Below the pieces are notes generated by a model, which had not been told where the DNA came from, ran no database searches, and saw only the letters and a program-made list of their open reading frames with translations. This document shows, piece after piece, positions 25,949 through 37,102 of a stretch of 64,000 bases of DNA. Numbering within the stretch: the stretch's first letter is position 1; each line of letters opens with the position of its first letter. This DNA is from Sphingomonas abaci (GTDB lineage: Bacteria > Pseudomonadota > Alphaproteobacteria > Sphingomonadales > Sphingomonadaceae). Made by a program: the position numbers and the translations under genes. Location: contig NZ_JACHNY010000001.1 in the NCBI RefSeq assembly GCF_014199625.1, forward strand, positions 434,001-498,000, written 5' to 3'.

Positions 25949-28471
25949 ATGACGATGACGCCCACAGGCATTGTCGCGACACTGGCCACGCGCGACGGGA
26001 TACCCGTTGGTGGCGGGGCACCGCCCGTCGCCCGCGCCAAGCTCACGCCGCCGCGCCTGCCGACGCCGCTGGTGGCCGGTGGTCGTTTCCGTCGCTGGCT
26101 AGACCAGGTGGAGGCTCACGACGTCACGCTGGTCACCGCGCCGCTGCGGTACGGCAAGACCGTCTTCGCCGCGCTGATCCATGCCGAAGCGGTCGACTCA
26201 GGCTTCCTGTCCGGCTGGGTGTCCTGTTCGGGCATCGCCAGCGCCCGCATCATCGACCATATCGTCGAGGCGCTTCGCAGCGACAGTGCCCACGCGACCG
26301 CGACCGATCCCCTGACACTGGCCAATCATCTCCATGGCTTGGGCAAACCAGTCCTACTGTGTCTGGACGATGCGGACCTGATCGACGATCCGGATGCTAT
26401 TGGCTTCCTTGGCGATCTCGTCGACCATGCCCCCGCCAATTTCCACCTGCTATGCACCTGCCGGGACGAGGCACGGCTGCCGCGGTCGCTGCGCGAGCAT
26501 CGCGGCACCGTGCTGCGGGCGGGCCGCGGCACCCTGCGCGCGCGGGATGCGGAGGTGACGGAATATTTCGAGCGGGTCGGGCGGCCGATCGGCCTTGCTC
26601 CCGCCCGCGCGCTCAATGCCGTTCTCGATGGCTGGTGGGGTGCCCTGCATCACGTCTCCGCCGCGCTGCGGGACGAGGGATGGCAGGTCGGCACCGTGGA
26701 CTGGGCAACCCGCTGCGGGTCGGCCATCGCGCCGCTGTTCGGCGACCTGCTGGCAGCGATGCCAACGCAGCACCGTGCCACACTCGAACACTGCGCGATT
26801 ACGCCTATCGCCTCGGGATCGCTCGCCATCCGACTGTCCGGCGACGAGGCGGCGTCGGACGTGCTGCACGCACTCACCCGCTCGACACCCTTCGTCACCG
26901 CCATTGCCGGCCAGCGGGACCGTTATGCCCTCCATCCCGCTCTCCGAGCGGCGTTGATGGTGACGCATCGCGATTCAGTGCAGGCGGCCATGGCGATCAA
27001 CTGGCATGTGGCGGCGGGAGAGATCGACCATGCGCTGGCGATCGCCGGCGCGTTCGGGCTCGAGCCCGTCATGGCCACCTTGCTGGTCGACCACGGGCGC
27101 ACGCAACTGTTCCGCTCCGGCCCAGGCATGATCGCCGATGCCTTGGCAAGGCTCCCGCGTGCCACCGTCGCCGACCGCCCTGCGCTCCAGAAGTTGTCGG
27201 ACGACGTGCAGGCGCTGTCGGGTAATGTCGCGACGCGCGGCGGCGGGGCCGAACCGCTTGCGATCGTGCGACGGATTGCCGAAGCGCAAGCGCAGCTGGC
27301 GACGGGTGACCGACGGGCGGCCGTCGCCACGCTGCATCCCATCCTCCTTCCGGCGCGGAGCGACGGGATCGGCTATGCGGAGGCGCTGGCCACGGTCGTG
27401 ATGAGCGATCTCCACCGGGCCGAGGGGCGTCCGGCCGATGCCGAGGCGCTGTTGCAAGACGCGATGGCCAGGCTCGCCGCCGGGGTGGCGCGGCGCTCGG
27501 ATACGGTGGCGGTGCTCGCCATCGCGCTCGCCGACATGCGCTACATGCGGAACGACATGGCGGCGGCAGGGCGGCTGGCCGACGAATTCCTGCCCCTTCT
27601 CCGTGGCGCCGCGCTCGCCGGACTGCTGGCGCGTGGTTACCGGGTTGCGATCCGGATCGCCGCCGCGGCTGGACGCATGACCGAGGCGCTGGCACTGATC
27701 GAAGCCGCCGAAGCCATTGCGCGCGACCGGGCGATGCCGCTCCTGACCGCACTCGGCGCGGTGGAGCGCATGCGCCTCCATATCCCGCTGGCGACGCCGC
27801 TGGACGACATCCTGCCGCCCGACGGGGAAGCGGAGGCGATCGCCGATCCCGCCGCCGACAATGCGGCGCTGTTCGTACTGCTGTCCGAAGCGCGCGTGTT
27901 CGAAGCGATAACCCAGCTGGATCGCCCGCGCCTGACCGTCGTCGCCATGCGGCTGATCGACTTGGCCGAACGCTCTGACCATGCCGAGTGGCGGATCATC
28001 GGCAGCCTCTTCAACGTGCTGCCGCAACTCAGCGGTCGATGTGATCGGCTCATCGAAATGGACACGGTTCAAGCGCTCAACCGTGCCGCCAGCAACGGCT
28101 TCGTCCGCCCGATGGTCGATCTGCTCGAGATCACGGGAGTTCGCACGTCACAGGATTTCAATCGCACCGAATATTCGGTTGGCTCGTTCCTAGCCCTGCT
28201 CCGCCTCAGCCGTCCCTATGGGCTGCAACCCGCGAACAATGGGGGAAGCGCGGGGTCGGCGTTTTCCCTGTTCACCGCGCGCGAACTGGAGATTGTCGAG
28301 GCACTGGGCGCTGGCGAGACGAACAAGGAGATCGCGCGATCGCTCAGCCTGACGCCGGAAACGGTAAAATGGCACATGAAGAGCTTGATGCGAAAACTTC
28401 GCGCCAGCAATCGCGAGGAAGTGGTGAGCAACGCCATGATGCTCGGCCTCCCGGTCATTGAGCGTGGTTGA
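25949..28471 (+). CDS. MalT-like large ATP-binding LuxR-family regulator
   Basis: 840 residues. Order: an N-terminal STAND-type ATPase with Walker A APLRYGKT (64-71) and Walker B VLLCLDDADLI (about 134-144), a long helical TPR-like sensor region (about 350-750) and a C-terminal LuxR helix-turn-helix (TARELEIVEALGAGETNKEI, then a VKWHMKSLMRKL recognition helix). Such LAL proteins activate catabolic operons when a small inducer binds. It is divergent from the TBDR-SDR-SDR-ligase-thiolase operon and is its likely activator. AGGAGG precedes the ATG by six bases, so the start is secure. Confidence 0.88.
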   Translation: MTMTPTGIVATLATRDGIPVGGGAPPVARAKLTPPRLPTPLVAGGRFRRWLDQVEAHDVTLVTAPLRYGKTVFAALIHAEAVDSGFLSGWVSCSGIASARIIDHIVEALRSDSAHATATDPLTLANHLHGLGKPVLLCLDDADLIDDPDAIGFLGDLVDHAPANFHLLCTCRDEARLPRSLREHRGTVLRAGRGTLRARDAEVTEYFERVGRPIGLAPARALNAVLDGWWGALHHVSAALRDEGWQVGTVDWATRCGSAIAPLFGDLLAAMPTQHRATLEHCAITPIASGSLAIRLSGDEAASDVLHALTRSTPFVTAIAGQRDRYALHPALRAALMVTHRDSVQAAMAINWHVAAGEIDHALAIAGAFGLEPVMATLLVDHGRTQLFRSGPGMIADALARLPRATVADRPALQKLSDDVQALSGNVATRGGGAEPLAIVRRIAEAQAQLATGDRRAAVATLHPILLPARSDGIGYAEALATVVMSDLHRAEGRPADAEALLQDAMARLAAGVARRSDTVAVLAIALADMRYMRNDMAAAGRLADEFLPLLRGAALAGLLARGYRVAIRIAAAAGRMTEALALIEAAEAIARDRAMPLLTALGAVERMRLHIPLATPLDDILPPDGEAEAIADPAADNAALFVLLSEARVFEAITQLDRPRLTVVAMRLIDLAERSDHAEWRIIGSLFNVLPQLSGRCDRLIEMDTVQALNRAASNGFVRPMVDLLEITGVRTSQDFNRTEYSVGSFLALLRLSRPYGLQPANNGGSAGSAFSLFTARELEIVEALGAGETNKEIARSLSLTPETVKWHMKSLMRKLRASNREEVVSNAMMLGLPVIERG

Positions 28472-28756
28472 TACGCTTCTCTATCTGTGCGGAAGGCAGA
28501 TTTCCCAATAATCCGAGTGCCCATCGCTTTCACCCCGGGTGCGCCAATTCCGTTCAGCGTACGGCGACGCCGGTCAGCGGACCGGGCGGCGATCGCGGGC
28601 AGGACCCGCCGGTGACCAGCACCAAGCCGCGTCGATCAGGCGCGGCGCCGCTCGCCCCGTCGGTGCGGGCCGCCACCGCAAGTTCCGGCCGTGCCGACCC
28701 GGCCCGCAACAGGCCGGCCGGCGGAATATCCGAGCTTCGTCCCGCGCCGCCACCTG

Positions 28757-29728
28757 CTAGATCAGGGTTTGCCCGATCCGCTTGAAGACGTCCCGAGCCT
28801 CCGGCGTGAACGTGGCACCGACAAAGACATGGAAGGCATCCGGATACTCGCCATAGTCGCCGAGCACGCCGGCTTCGCGCGCCTTCGACACGAACGATCG
28901 CACGTCCACCACGAGCAGATCCGCCGTTCCCTGATAGATGTCGATCGGCGGCATGCCGGCAAGGTCGGCATAGAGCGGACTGAGCCGAGGGGATTTCGGG
29001 TCGTCGCCGCCCGCCCACCATTGCCCACAGAGGCGCAGGGCATCGATGCCCAGCATCACGTCGTGCTTCTCCACGTCGCGTGCCGCGCGATCGGCCAGCG
29101 TCAGGTCCAGCCAAGGGGAGAAGAGAATGATCCGTCCGGGCGTCGGCAGACCGAGGCGCCGGAATTCGATGGCCTCGCCCAGAGCTAGGCCGCCGCCGGC
29201 CGAGTCGCCCGCCAAGACGACGTGTTTGGCATCCGTCGTCTCCAGGATATGCCGGTAGACCGCCATGAGATACGGAAATGCCGCCCGGTTGTCGCTTTCG
29301 GGCGACAGGGGGTAGATCGGCACGACCACGGTCGCACCCGTTGCCTCCACCAGCGCCTGCACGATGGCCCAATGTGGCTCGACGAGTTCGTTCACATAGG
29401 CGCCGCCGTGATTGTAGAGGATGACCCATCGGCTCGCATCCGCCCGCGGCGCGACCATGACGGTGCGCCGCCCCGCCACTTCCTCCTCGCGCACGTTGAA
29501 ACGCGTGTGCATGGCGGCCGGCAGGTTCGGTACGGTCGGGTAGCTGCGCGCGAGGATGGCGGCGCGAAACCGCTCCGGATCGGCAAGTCGATTGCCGCGC
29601 GCCTTCACGATGAGGGCCGCCGACCGCATCGGCAGACTGGCGCCCGGCGAGCGCGACCATCCGCGCGCGAGCAGCCCGGCCAGCGGGATGACGGCTGCCG
29701 CCGCTAGAAGTGCGAGCCCTCGCTTCAT
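28757..29728 (-). CDS. Alpha/beta hydrolase, hormone-sensitive-lipase type
   Basis: 323 residues. The oxyanion HGG motif is at 107-109 (NHGGAY), the nucleophile Ser176 is in GDSAGG, and Asp270 (GTAD) with His300 (DAFH) complete the triad. The N-terminus (KRGLALLAAAAVIPLAGLLARG) is a membrane anchor or signal peptide, so it probably faces the periplasm. It would split an ester or lactone. It follows a TBDR gene by 15 bases, which suggests that the receptor imports an ester that this enzyme cleaves before inner-membrane uptake. The 285 bases between its stop and the LuxR-type gene hold nothing that I recognise. Confidence 0.88.
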   Translation of the reverse strand: MKRGLALLAAAAVIPLAGLLARGWSRSPGASLPMRSAALIVKARGNRLADPERFRAAILARSYPTVPNLPAAMHTRFNVREEEVAGRRTVMVAPRADASRWVILYNHGGAYVNELVEPHWAIVQALVEATGATVVVPIYPLSPESDNRAAFPYLMAVYRHILETTDAKHVVLAGDSAGGGLALGEAIEFRRLGLPTPGRIILFSPWLDLTLADRAARDVEKHDVMLGIDALRLCGQWWAGGDDPKSPRLSPLYADLAGMPPIDIYQGTADLLVVDVRSFVSKAREAGVLGDYGEYPDAFHVFVGATFTPEARDVFKRIGQTLI

Positions 29729-29743
29729 GACTTTTGTCCTCGA

Positions 29744-32803
<3,060 letters not shown>

Positions 32804-32927
32804 GTCCATCCTCTCCCCGCGCCATCATCGCGCTGCCCGACAGGCCGCGCTCGGTCGGCGCCGGTCCTTGATGAAGATGCTCGCAGCTATCGGTCGTGTC
32901 GTATAGTCGATGGTAGTGGGCCGTTGG

Positions 32928-32950
32928 GTTCCATAACTGGAACGGAGAAG
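32928..32950. promoter_or_regulatory. Candidate LysR operator, site A
   Basis: GTTCCATAACTGGAAC is a perfect 5-bp inverted repeat with six bases between arms and fits T-N11-A. It ends just before the ribosome site of the LysR gene at 32955. With the flank GGAGAAG it resembles site B at 33924-33946. Confidence 0.5.
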
Positions 32951-32954
32951 CAAT

Positions 32955-33890
32955 GTGGATCATGCTGACGTGTTCGCGATTTTCGCCAAGGTCGGCGAAC
33001 TGGAGTCGATTTCTGGCGCAGCGCGCGCGCTGGGCCTGCCCAAGGCCAATGTCAGCCGGGCGGTATCGCGTCTGGAGTCGAACTACGGCGTGCAGCTTCT
33101 CGATCGCACCAAGCGCCGCCTTCGCCTGACGGAAGTCGGGCATATGCTCCATCGGCACTGCGTCCGCATTCTCGACGAACTGCACGAAGCCGATGCCGAG
33201 ATCGCCGCCCATCGCGGCCTGCATGCCGGCCTGTTGCGCGTCGGCTGCTCCGCCGACGTGGCGCGCAGCCTGATCGGCGATGGCGTGCCCGAGTTCCTCG
33301 AGCGGTATCCGGATATCGACCTGCGGCTTCGCATCGGCGACCGGCTCCTGCCAGAGCCGAACTCCATCGACGTCGTCCTCCACGCCGGTTGGCTGGCCAA
33401 TTCCCGCCTCATCGTCCGGAAGCTCGCGGACGTTCCGACCGTTCTGGTGGCCAGCCGCCACTATGCCGACCGGCACGGCGTTCCCCAGGGCGTCGACGAT
33501 TTGTCGAACCACCGCGTCCTCGGCAACTTCTATCTCGATCCGGTCGCCTCGGACGCCGGTCGCCTTCCCGCCCGCGTGCCGGTGCTCGAGCTGGTGAGAC
33601 GCCGGGAAAAGGTGACGGTCCCGATCTGGAGCCGGTTCGCCTCGAACAACCAGTCGATGATGCTGAGCCTCGTCCACGCCGGGATCGCCATCGCACCCAT
33701 CGCCGCAGGGCTGATCATGGCCGAACTCCGCTCCGGCGAGTTGATCCGGGTGATGCCGGATTGGGAGATCCACGATCCACCGGCGATCTACGCCCTCTTC
33801 ACCGAACGGTCGGCGATCGCCCCCAAGCTGAAGGTGTTCCTCGACTTCGCATGCCGGCTCATCGAACGCGCCAAGGCCCGGGCGGCATAG
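32955..33890 (+). CDS. LysR-family transcriptional regulator
   Basis: 311 residues, normal length. The N-terminal winged helix-turn-helix (about 1-60) shows SGAARALGLPKANVSRAVSRLE and the LDRTKRRLRLTEVG wing; the periplasmic-binding-like effector domain follows. The start is GTG at 32955 with GGAG seven bases upstream. The protein probably controls the divergent TBDR-esterase genes and the downstream ligase-SDR pair: related palindromes lie just before its own gene and just after it. Binding close to its own ribosome site would allow autorepression. The inducer is unknown. Confidence 0.9.
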   Translation: MDHADVFAIFAKVGELESISGAARALGLPKANVSRAVSRLESNYGVQLLDRTKRRLRLTEVGHMLHRHCVRILDELHEADAEIAAHRGLHAGLLRVGCSADVARSLIGDGVPEFLERYPDIDLRLRIGDRLLPEPNSIDVVLHAGWLANSRLIVRKLADVPTVLVASRHYADRHGVPQGVDDLSNHRVLGNFYLDPVASDAGRLPARVPVLELVRRREKVTVPIWSRFASNNQSMMLSLVHAGIAIAPIAAGLIMAELRSGELIRVMPDWEIHDPPAIYALFTERSAIAPKLKVFLDFACRLIERAKARAA

Positions 33891-33923
33891 GGCAGAGTCG
33901 CTTGGACCGGCACGCGGCCAATC

Positions 33924-33946
33924 GTTTCAACTATGGAACGCAGAAG
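33924..33946. promoter_or_regulatory. Candidate LysR operator, site B
   Basis: GTTTCAACTATGGAAC has the same arms and six-base spacer as site A with one arm mismatch, followed by GCAGAAG against GGAGAAG in site A. It lies about 80 bases before the acyl-CoA ligase start, a normal place for LysR control. Confidence 0.45.
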
Positions 33947-34024
33947 TCCGATATACGCAGCTTGCTGGATCACATCGAAGCGATAGAGCTAAGCCCAGGA
34001 CGAGGATGGGTGAAGGAGCGCGAC

Positions 34025-35536
34025 GTGATCGGCGCCGAGGAACTGCTGTCGCGCAAGTTCGCGACGATGTCGGACATGATCGCGGTTCATGCGACCAGCG
34101 ATCCCGACCGCCGTGCGCTTGTGCATGACGATGACCAGCTGACCTATGCCGAGCTGGACGCACGGTTGGACCGGATCGCCTCGCGACTGCAAGCCGCCGG
34201 AGTGCAGCCCGGCGATTCCATCGCCATCGTCGGCGGAATGACGATCCCGGCGACCTGCATCTACCTCGGCGCCCAGCGCGCCGGCGCCGTTCCGGTGCCG
34301 CTCGCGCCGTCTTCCACGGCTCTTCAACTTGCCGCCATGATCGCCGACTGCGATGCGAAGATCGTCTTTGTCGATGCGGCTGCCGCCATCGACCCGCCGG
34401 AGCTCGACATCGACGTCGTGGCCCTGAACGATCTTGACGCATGGCTGGCCCCGGTCGGTGCGAAGCCCGAGCCCTGGTCGGCGGTGCCGGACGCGCCCTT
34501 CCACATCATCTATTCGTCAGGAACGACGGGGACGCCCAAGGGCATCGTGCATACCCATGGCGTGCGCTGGACCCAGGCCCTGGCCTGGAAAGCGGTCGGC
34601 TTCGCCGAAGCGACCATGATGGTCGCCACGCCGCTCTACTCCAACACCACGCTGACGACGCTGATCCCCACGCTGATCTTCGGCGGCACCGCAATCCTCC
34701 TCGGCAAGTTCGACGCGCACCGCTTTCTCGAGGTCGCCGAGCGGGAACGCGCGACCCATACGATGCTGGTTCCGGTCCAATACCAACGCATCATGGCCGT
34801 GCCGGATTTCGACCGCTTCGATCTGTCGTCGTTCCGCATCAAGTTCGCGACCAGCGCGCCCTTCGCCGCCGATCTGAAGGCGGACGTGGTTCGGCGATGG
34901 CCCGGGCAGCTCGTCGAAATCTATGGCATGACCGAAGGGGGCGGCACCTGCCTTCTCTACGCCAACATGCATCCGGCCAAACTGCACACGGTTGGGCAAC
35001 CGGCGATCGGGAGCGACATCCGCCTGATCGACGATGCGGGTCGGGAAGTCCCGCACGGCGAGGTCGGTGAGATCGTCGGGCGGTCGACCTTCATGATGAA
35101 GGGCTATCACGGTCGCGACAAGGCGACGGACGAGGCCGCTTGGCACGATGCCGAGGGCAACCGCTACATCCGGCACGGCGACATCGGCCGCTTCGACGAC
35201 GACGGCTTCCTGACCCTGCTCGGCCGGTCGAAGGACATGATCATCAGCGGCGGCTTCAACATCTATCCGCCGGACCTCGAAGCGGTGCTGCTCGCGCATC
35301 CAGCGGTCAGCGACGCGGCCGTGATCGGCATCCCGTCCGAGACCTGGGGCGAGACGCCTTATGCCTTCTACGTGTCGTCGGACCCCGCCATCGCACCGGC
35401 CGACATCATGGCCTGGGCGAATGCGCGGCTGGGCAAGACACAGCGACTGGGGGGGGCGGAAGCGATCGACGAACTGCCGCGCAGCACCATCGGCAAGGTG
35501 CTGAAGCGCGAGCTTCGCAACCGTATCGCGGCCTGA
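34025..35536 (+). CDS. Class I acyl-CoA ligase (AMP-forming)
   Basis: 503 residues from the GTG at 34025, which has AAGGAG six bases upstream; the GTG at 34010 lacks this. The adenylation signature YSSGTTGTPKGIVHTH, YGMTEGGG, RHGDIGRFDDDGF, the GRSKDMIISGGFNIYP hinge and the C-terminal RSTIGKVLKRELR lysine are all intact. It activates a carboxylic acid with ATP and CoA in the cytoplasm. The next gene, an SDR of the 17beta-HSD4 type, is 22 bases downstream. The pair may start beta-oxidation of the acid freed by the exported esterase. Confidence 0.9.
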   Translation: MIGAEELLSRKFATMSDMIAVHATSDPDRRALVHDDDQLTYAELDARLDRIASRLQAAGVQPGDSIAIVGGMTIPATCIYLGAQRAGAVPVPLAPSSTALQLAAMIADCDAKIVFVDAAAAIDPPELDIDVVALNDLDAWLAPVGAKPEPWSAVPDAPFHIIYSSGTTGTPKGIVHTHGVRWTQALAWKAVGFAEATMMVATPLYSNTTLTTLIPTLIFGGTAILLGKFDAHRFLEVAERERATHTMLVPVQYQRIMAVPDFDRFDLSSFRIKFATSAPFAADLKADVVRRWPGQLVEIYGMTEGGGTCLLYANMHPAKLHTVGQPAIGSDIRLIDDAGREVPHGEVGEIVGRSTFMMKGYHGRDKATDEAAWHDAEGNRYIRHGDIGRFDDDGFLTLLGRSKDMIISGGFNIYPPDLEAVLLAHPAVSDAAVIGIPSETWGETPYAFYVSSDPAIAPADIMAWANARLGKTQRLGGAEAIDELPRSTIGKVLKRELRNRIAA

Positions 35537-35558
35537 ACCGACGGAAGGAAAGGACAGG

Positions 35559-36440
35559 ATGATGTTACTGGACGGACGCGTCGCCATCGTGACGGGCGCG
35601 GGTGGCGGCCTTGGCCGCGCCCATGCCCTTCTGCTCGCCCGCCACGGCGCCAGGGTCGTGGTCAACGATCTGGGCGACGGCGCCGCTCGGGTCGCCGAGG
35701 ACATCCGCGCCGCGGGTGGCGAGGCGATCGCGGTGACGGGGTCGGTCACCGACGCGAAGCAGGTCGACGCCATGGTCGACGCCGCCCGCGACGCGTTCGG
35801 CACGGTGCACATCCTGGTCAACAATGCCGGCATCCTGCGCGACGCATCGTTCGCGAAGATGTCCGTCGACGACTTCCGCCTCGTCGTCGAGGTGCACCTG
35901 ATGGGCGCGGTCCTCTGCACCAAGGCCGTATGGGGCCTGATGCGCGACCAGAATTACGGCCGGATCGTCATGACGACGTCGTCATCCGGCCTGTTCGGCA
36001 ATTTCGGCCAGTCGAACTACGGCGCCGCCAAGATGGCGCTGGTCGGGCTGATGCAGACGCTCGCCATCGAGGGCGCGAAGAACAATATTCGCGTCAATTG
36101 CCTCGCACCGACGGCGGCGACCGCGATGACCGACAGTCTTCTGCCGCCGCCGATGAAGGCGCTTCTGCAACCGGAACATGTCAGCCCGGGCCTGATCACG
36201 CTGGTCAGCAAGGATGCGCCGACCCGCGCGATCCTGGCGGGCGGCGCGGGCCATTTCGAGCGCGCCTATGTCACGCTGACCGGCGGCGCCTATATCGGAG
36301 ACGGCGAGGATGCGGCCGAACAGGTGGTCAAGCGCTGGGACGCGATCGGCGATCGTGGGGTCGAGACGGTGCCGGCGGCCGGCGGCGCGCAGATCCAACA
36401 GGAACTGATCGCGGCGGCGAAGGCCAAGAATATCGGTTGA
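35559..36440 (+). CDS. 17beta-HSD4/MFE-2-type SDR, (3R)-hydroxyacyl-CoA dehydrogenase-like
   Basis: 293 residues. GRVAIVTGAGGGLGRAHALLL with the VVVNDLGDG turn is the signature of the dehydrogenase part of multifunctional enzyme type 2. NNAGILRDASFAKM, the TTSSSGLFGNFGQSNYGAAK catalytic Ser-Tyr-Lys stretch, and NCLAPTAATAMT follow as in that group; it ends before the hydratase and SCP2 domains of the eukaryotic fusion. It probably oxidises a (3R)-hydroxyacyl-CoA made after the neighbouring ligase acts. AGG-ACAGG precedes the ATG at 35559. It is convergent with the ureide operon. Confidence 0.87.
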   Translation: MMLLDGRVAIVTGAGGGLGRAHALLLARHGARVVVNDLGDGAARVAEDIRAAGGEAIAVTGSVTDAKQVDAMVDAARDAFGTVHILVNNAGILRDASFAKMSVDDFRLVVEVHLMGAVLCTKAVWGLMRDQNYGRIVMTTSSSGLFGNFGQSNYGAAKMALVGLMQTLAIEGAKNNIRVNCLAPTAATAMTDSLLPPPMKALLQPEHVSPGLITLVSKDAPTRAILAGGAGHFERAYVTLTGGAYIGDGEDAAEQVVKRWDAIGDRGVETVPAAGGAQIQQELIAAAKAKNIG

Positions 36441-36760
36441 GGCCATCCGCTCATGCGGGACGCCGCCTGGGGAGCCGCTGTGACCAGCCGGACGACCGGG
36501 GTGGCGGACATGGTTGACCTCCCCGTCCCTGCGGATCAACCAGTCCACGTCGCCCCAGGGTTCATCATCCAAATCCAGGATGCGCCCGTCATCCCTATTC
36601 CGGAACGTTGCCGCTCCCCCTGTGACCCAACGGAAGTCCGGGTGCGCGCGGCTGGTGATCGCCCGAAACCGACGGCCAGCTTCCAAGACCGGGGGACAGG
36701 AAAGCCGATCGTCGCATCCCTATCCAACGACCGATCGGGCGATCGCGCGCCGGCAGTCGA
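36441..36760. other. 320-base convergent intergenic region with a protein-like minus-strand fragment
   Basis: Between the ends of the SDR gene and uraH. On the minus strand about 36686-36490 reads like real protein (FRAITSRAHPDFRWVTGG, then GRILDLDDEPWGDVDWLIRR), unlike the Arg/Pro-rich shadows, but has no ribosome site and runs without a stop into the antisense of the SDR gene. It may be the remnant of a decayed gene. I saw no clear terminator for either flanking gene. Confidence 0.3.
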
Positions 36761-37102
36761 TCAACTGCCCCGATAGGTCGAATAGCCATAGGGGGATACC
36801 AGCAGCGGCACATGATAATGGCCGCCATCCCGCGCGATCCCAAAGTCGACCGTCACCCGGTCGAGGAAGGGCGGATCGGCCAGCGCCACACCCTGGCCGT
36901 GGAAATAATCGGCCACCGCAAAGCGCAGCGCGTGGCGGCCGGGCGGCAGGCGCAGCGCGGCCAACGCGGGACATCGCCCATCCGCATCGGTCACGCCCTC
37001 GAACATCGCGACACCGCCGCCGTCGAGCAGGGTGACGGCGATCCCGCCGGCCGGCCGGCCATGGGCCGTGTCGAGCACATGGGTGGACAGCGTCGCGCTC
37101 AC
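36761..37102 (-). CDS. uraH: 5-hydroxyisourate hydrolase (transthyretin-like)
   Basis: 113 residues, the normal size. It opens 5-hydroxyisourate to OHCU after urate oxidation. The signature residues are present: STHVLDTAHGRPA at the N-terminus (His in THVLD), GRHALRFAVADYF, the HYHVPLLVSPYGYSTY block and the diagnostic C-terminal YRGS. No signal peptide is seen, so it acts in the cytoplasm. The GTG start at 37102 overlaps the stop of the flavoprotein monooxygenase gene as GTGA. It is the last of ten overlapping genes; being coupled directly to the flavoprotein suggests that the two catalyse successive steps. Confidence 0.93.
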   Translation of the reverse strand: MSATLSTHVLDTAHGRPAGGIAVTLLDGGGVAMFEGVTDADGRCPALAALRLPPGRHALRFAVADYFHGQGVALADPPFLDRVTVDFGIARDGGHYHVPLLVSPYGYSTYRGS

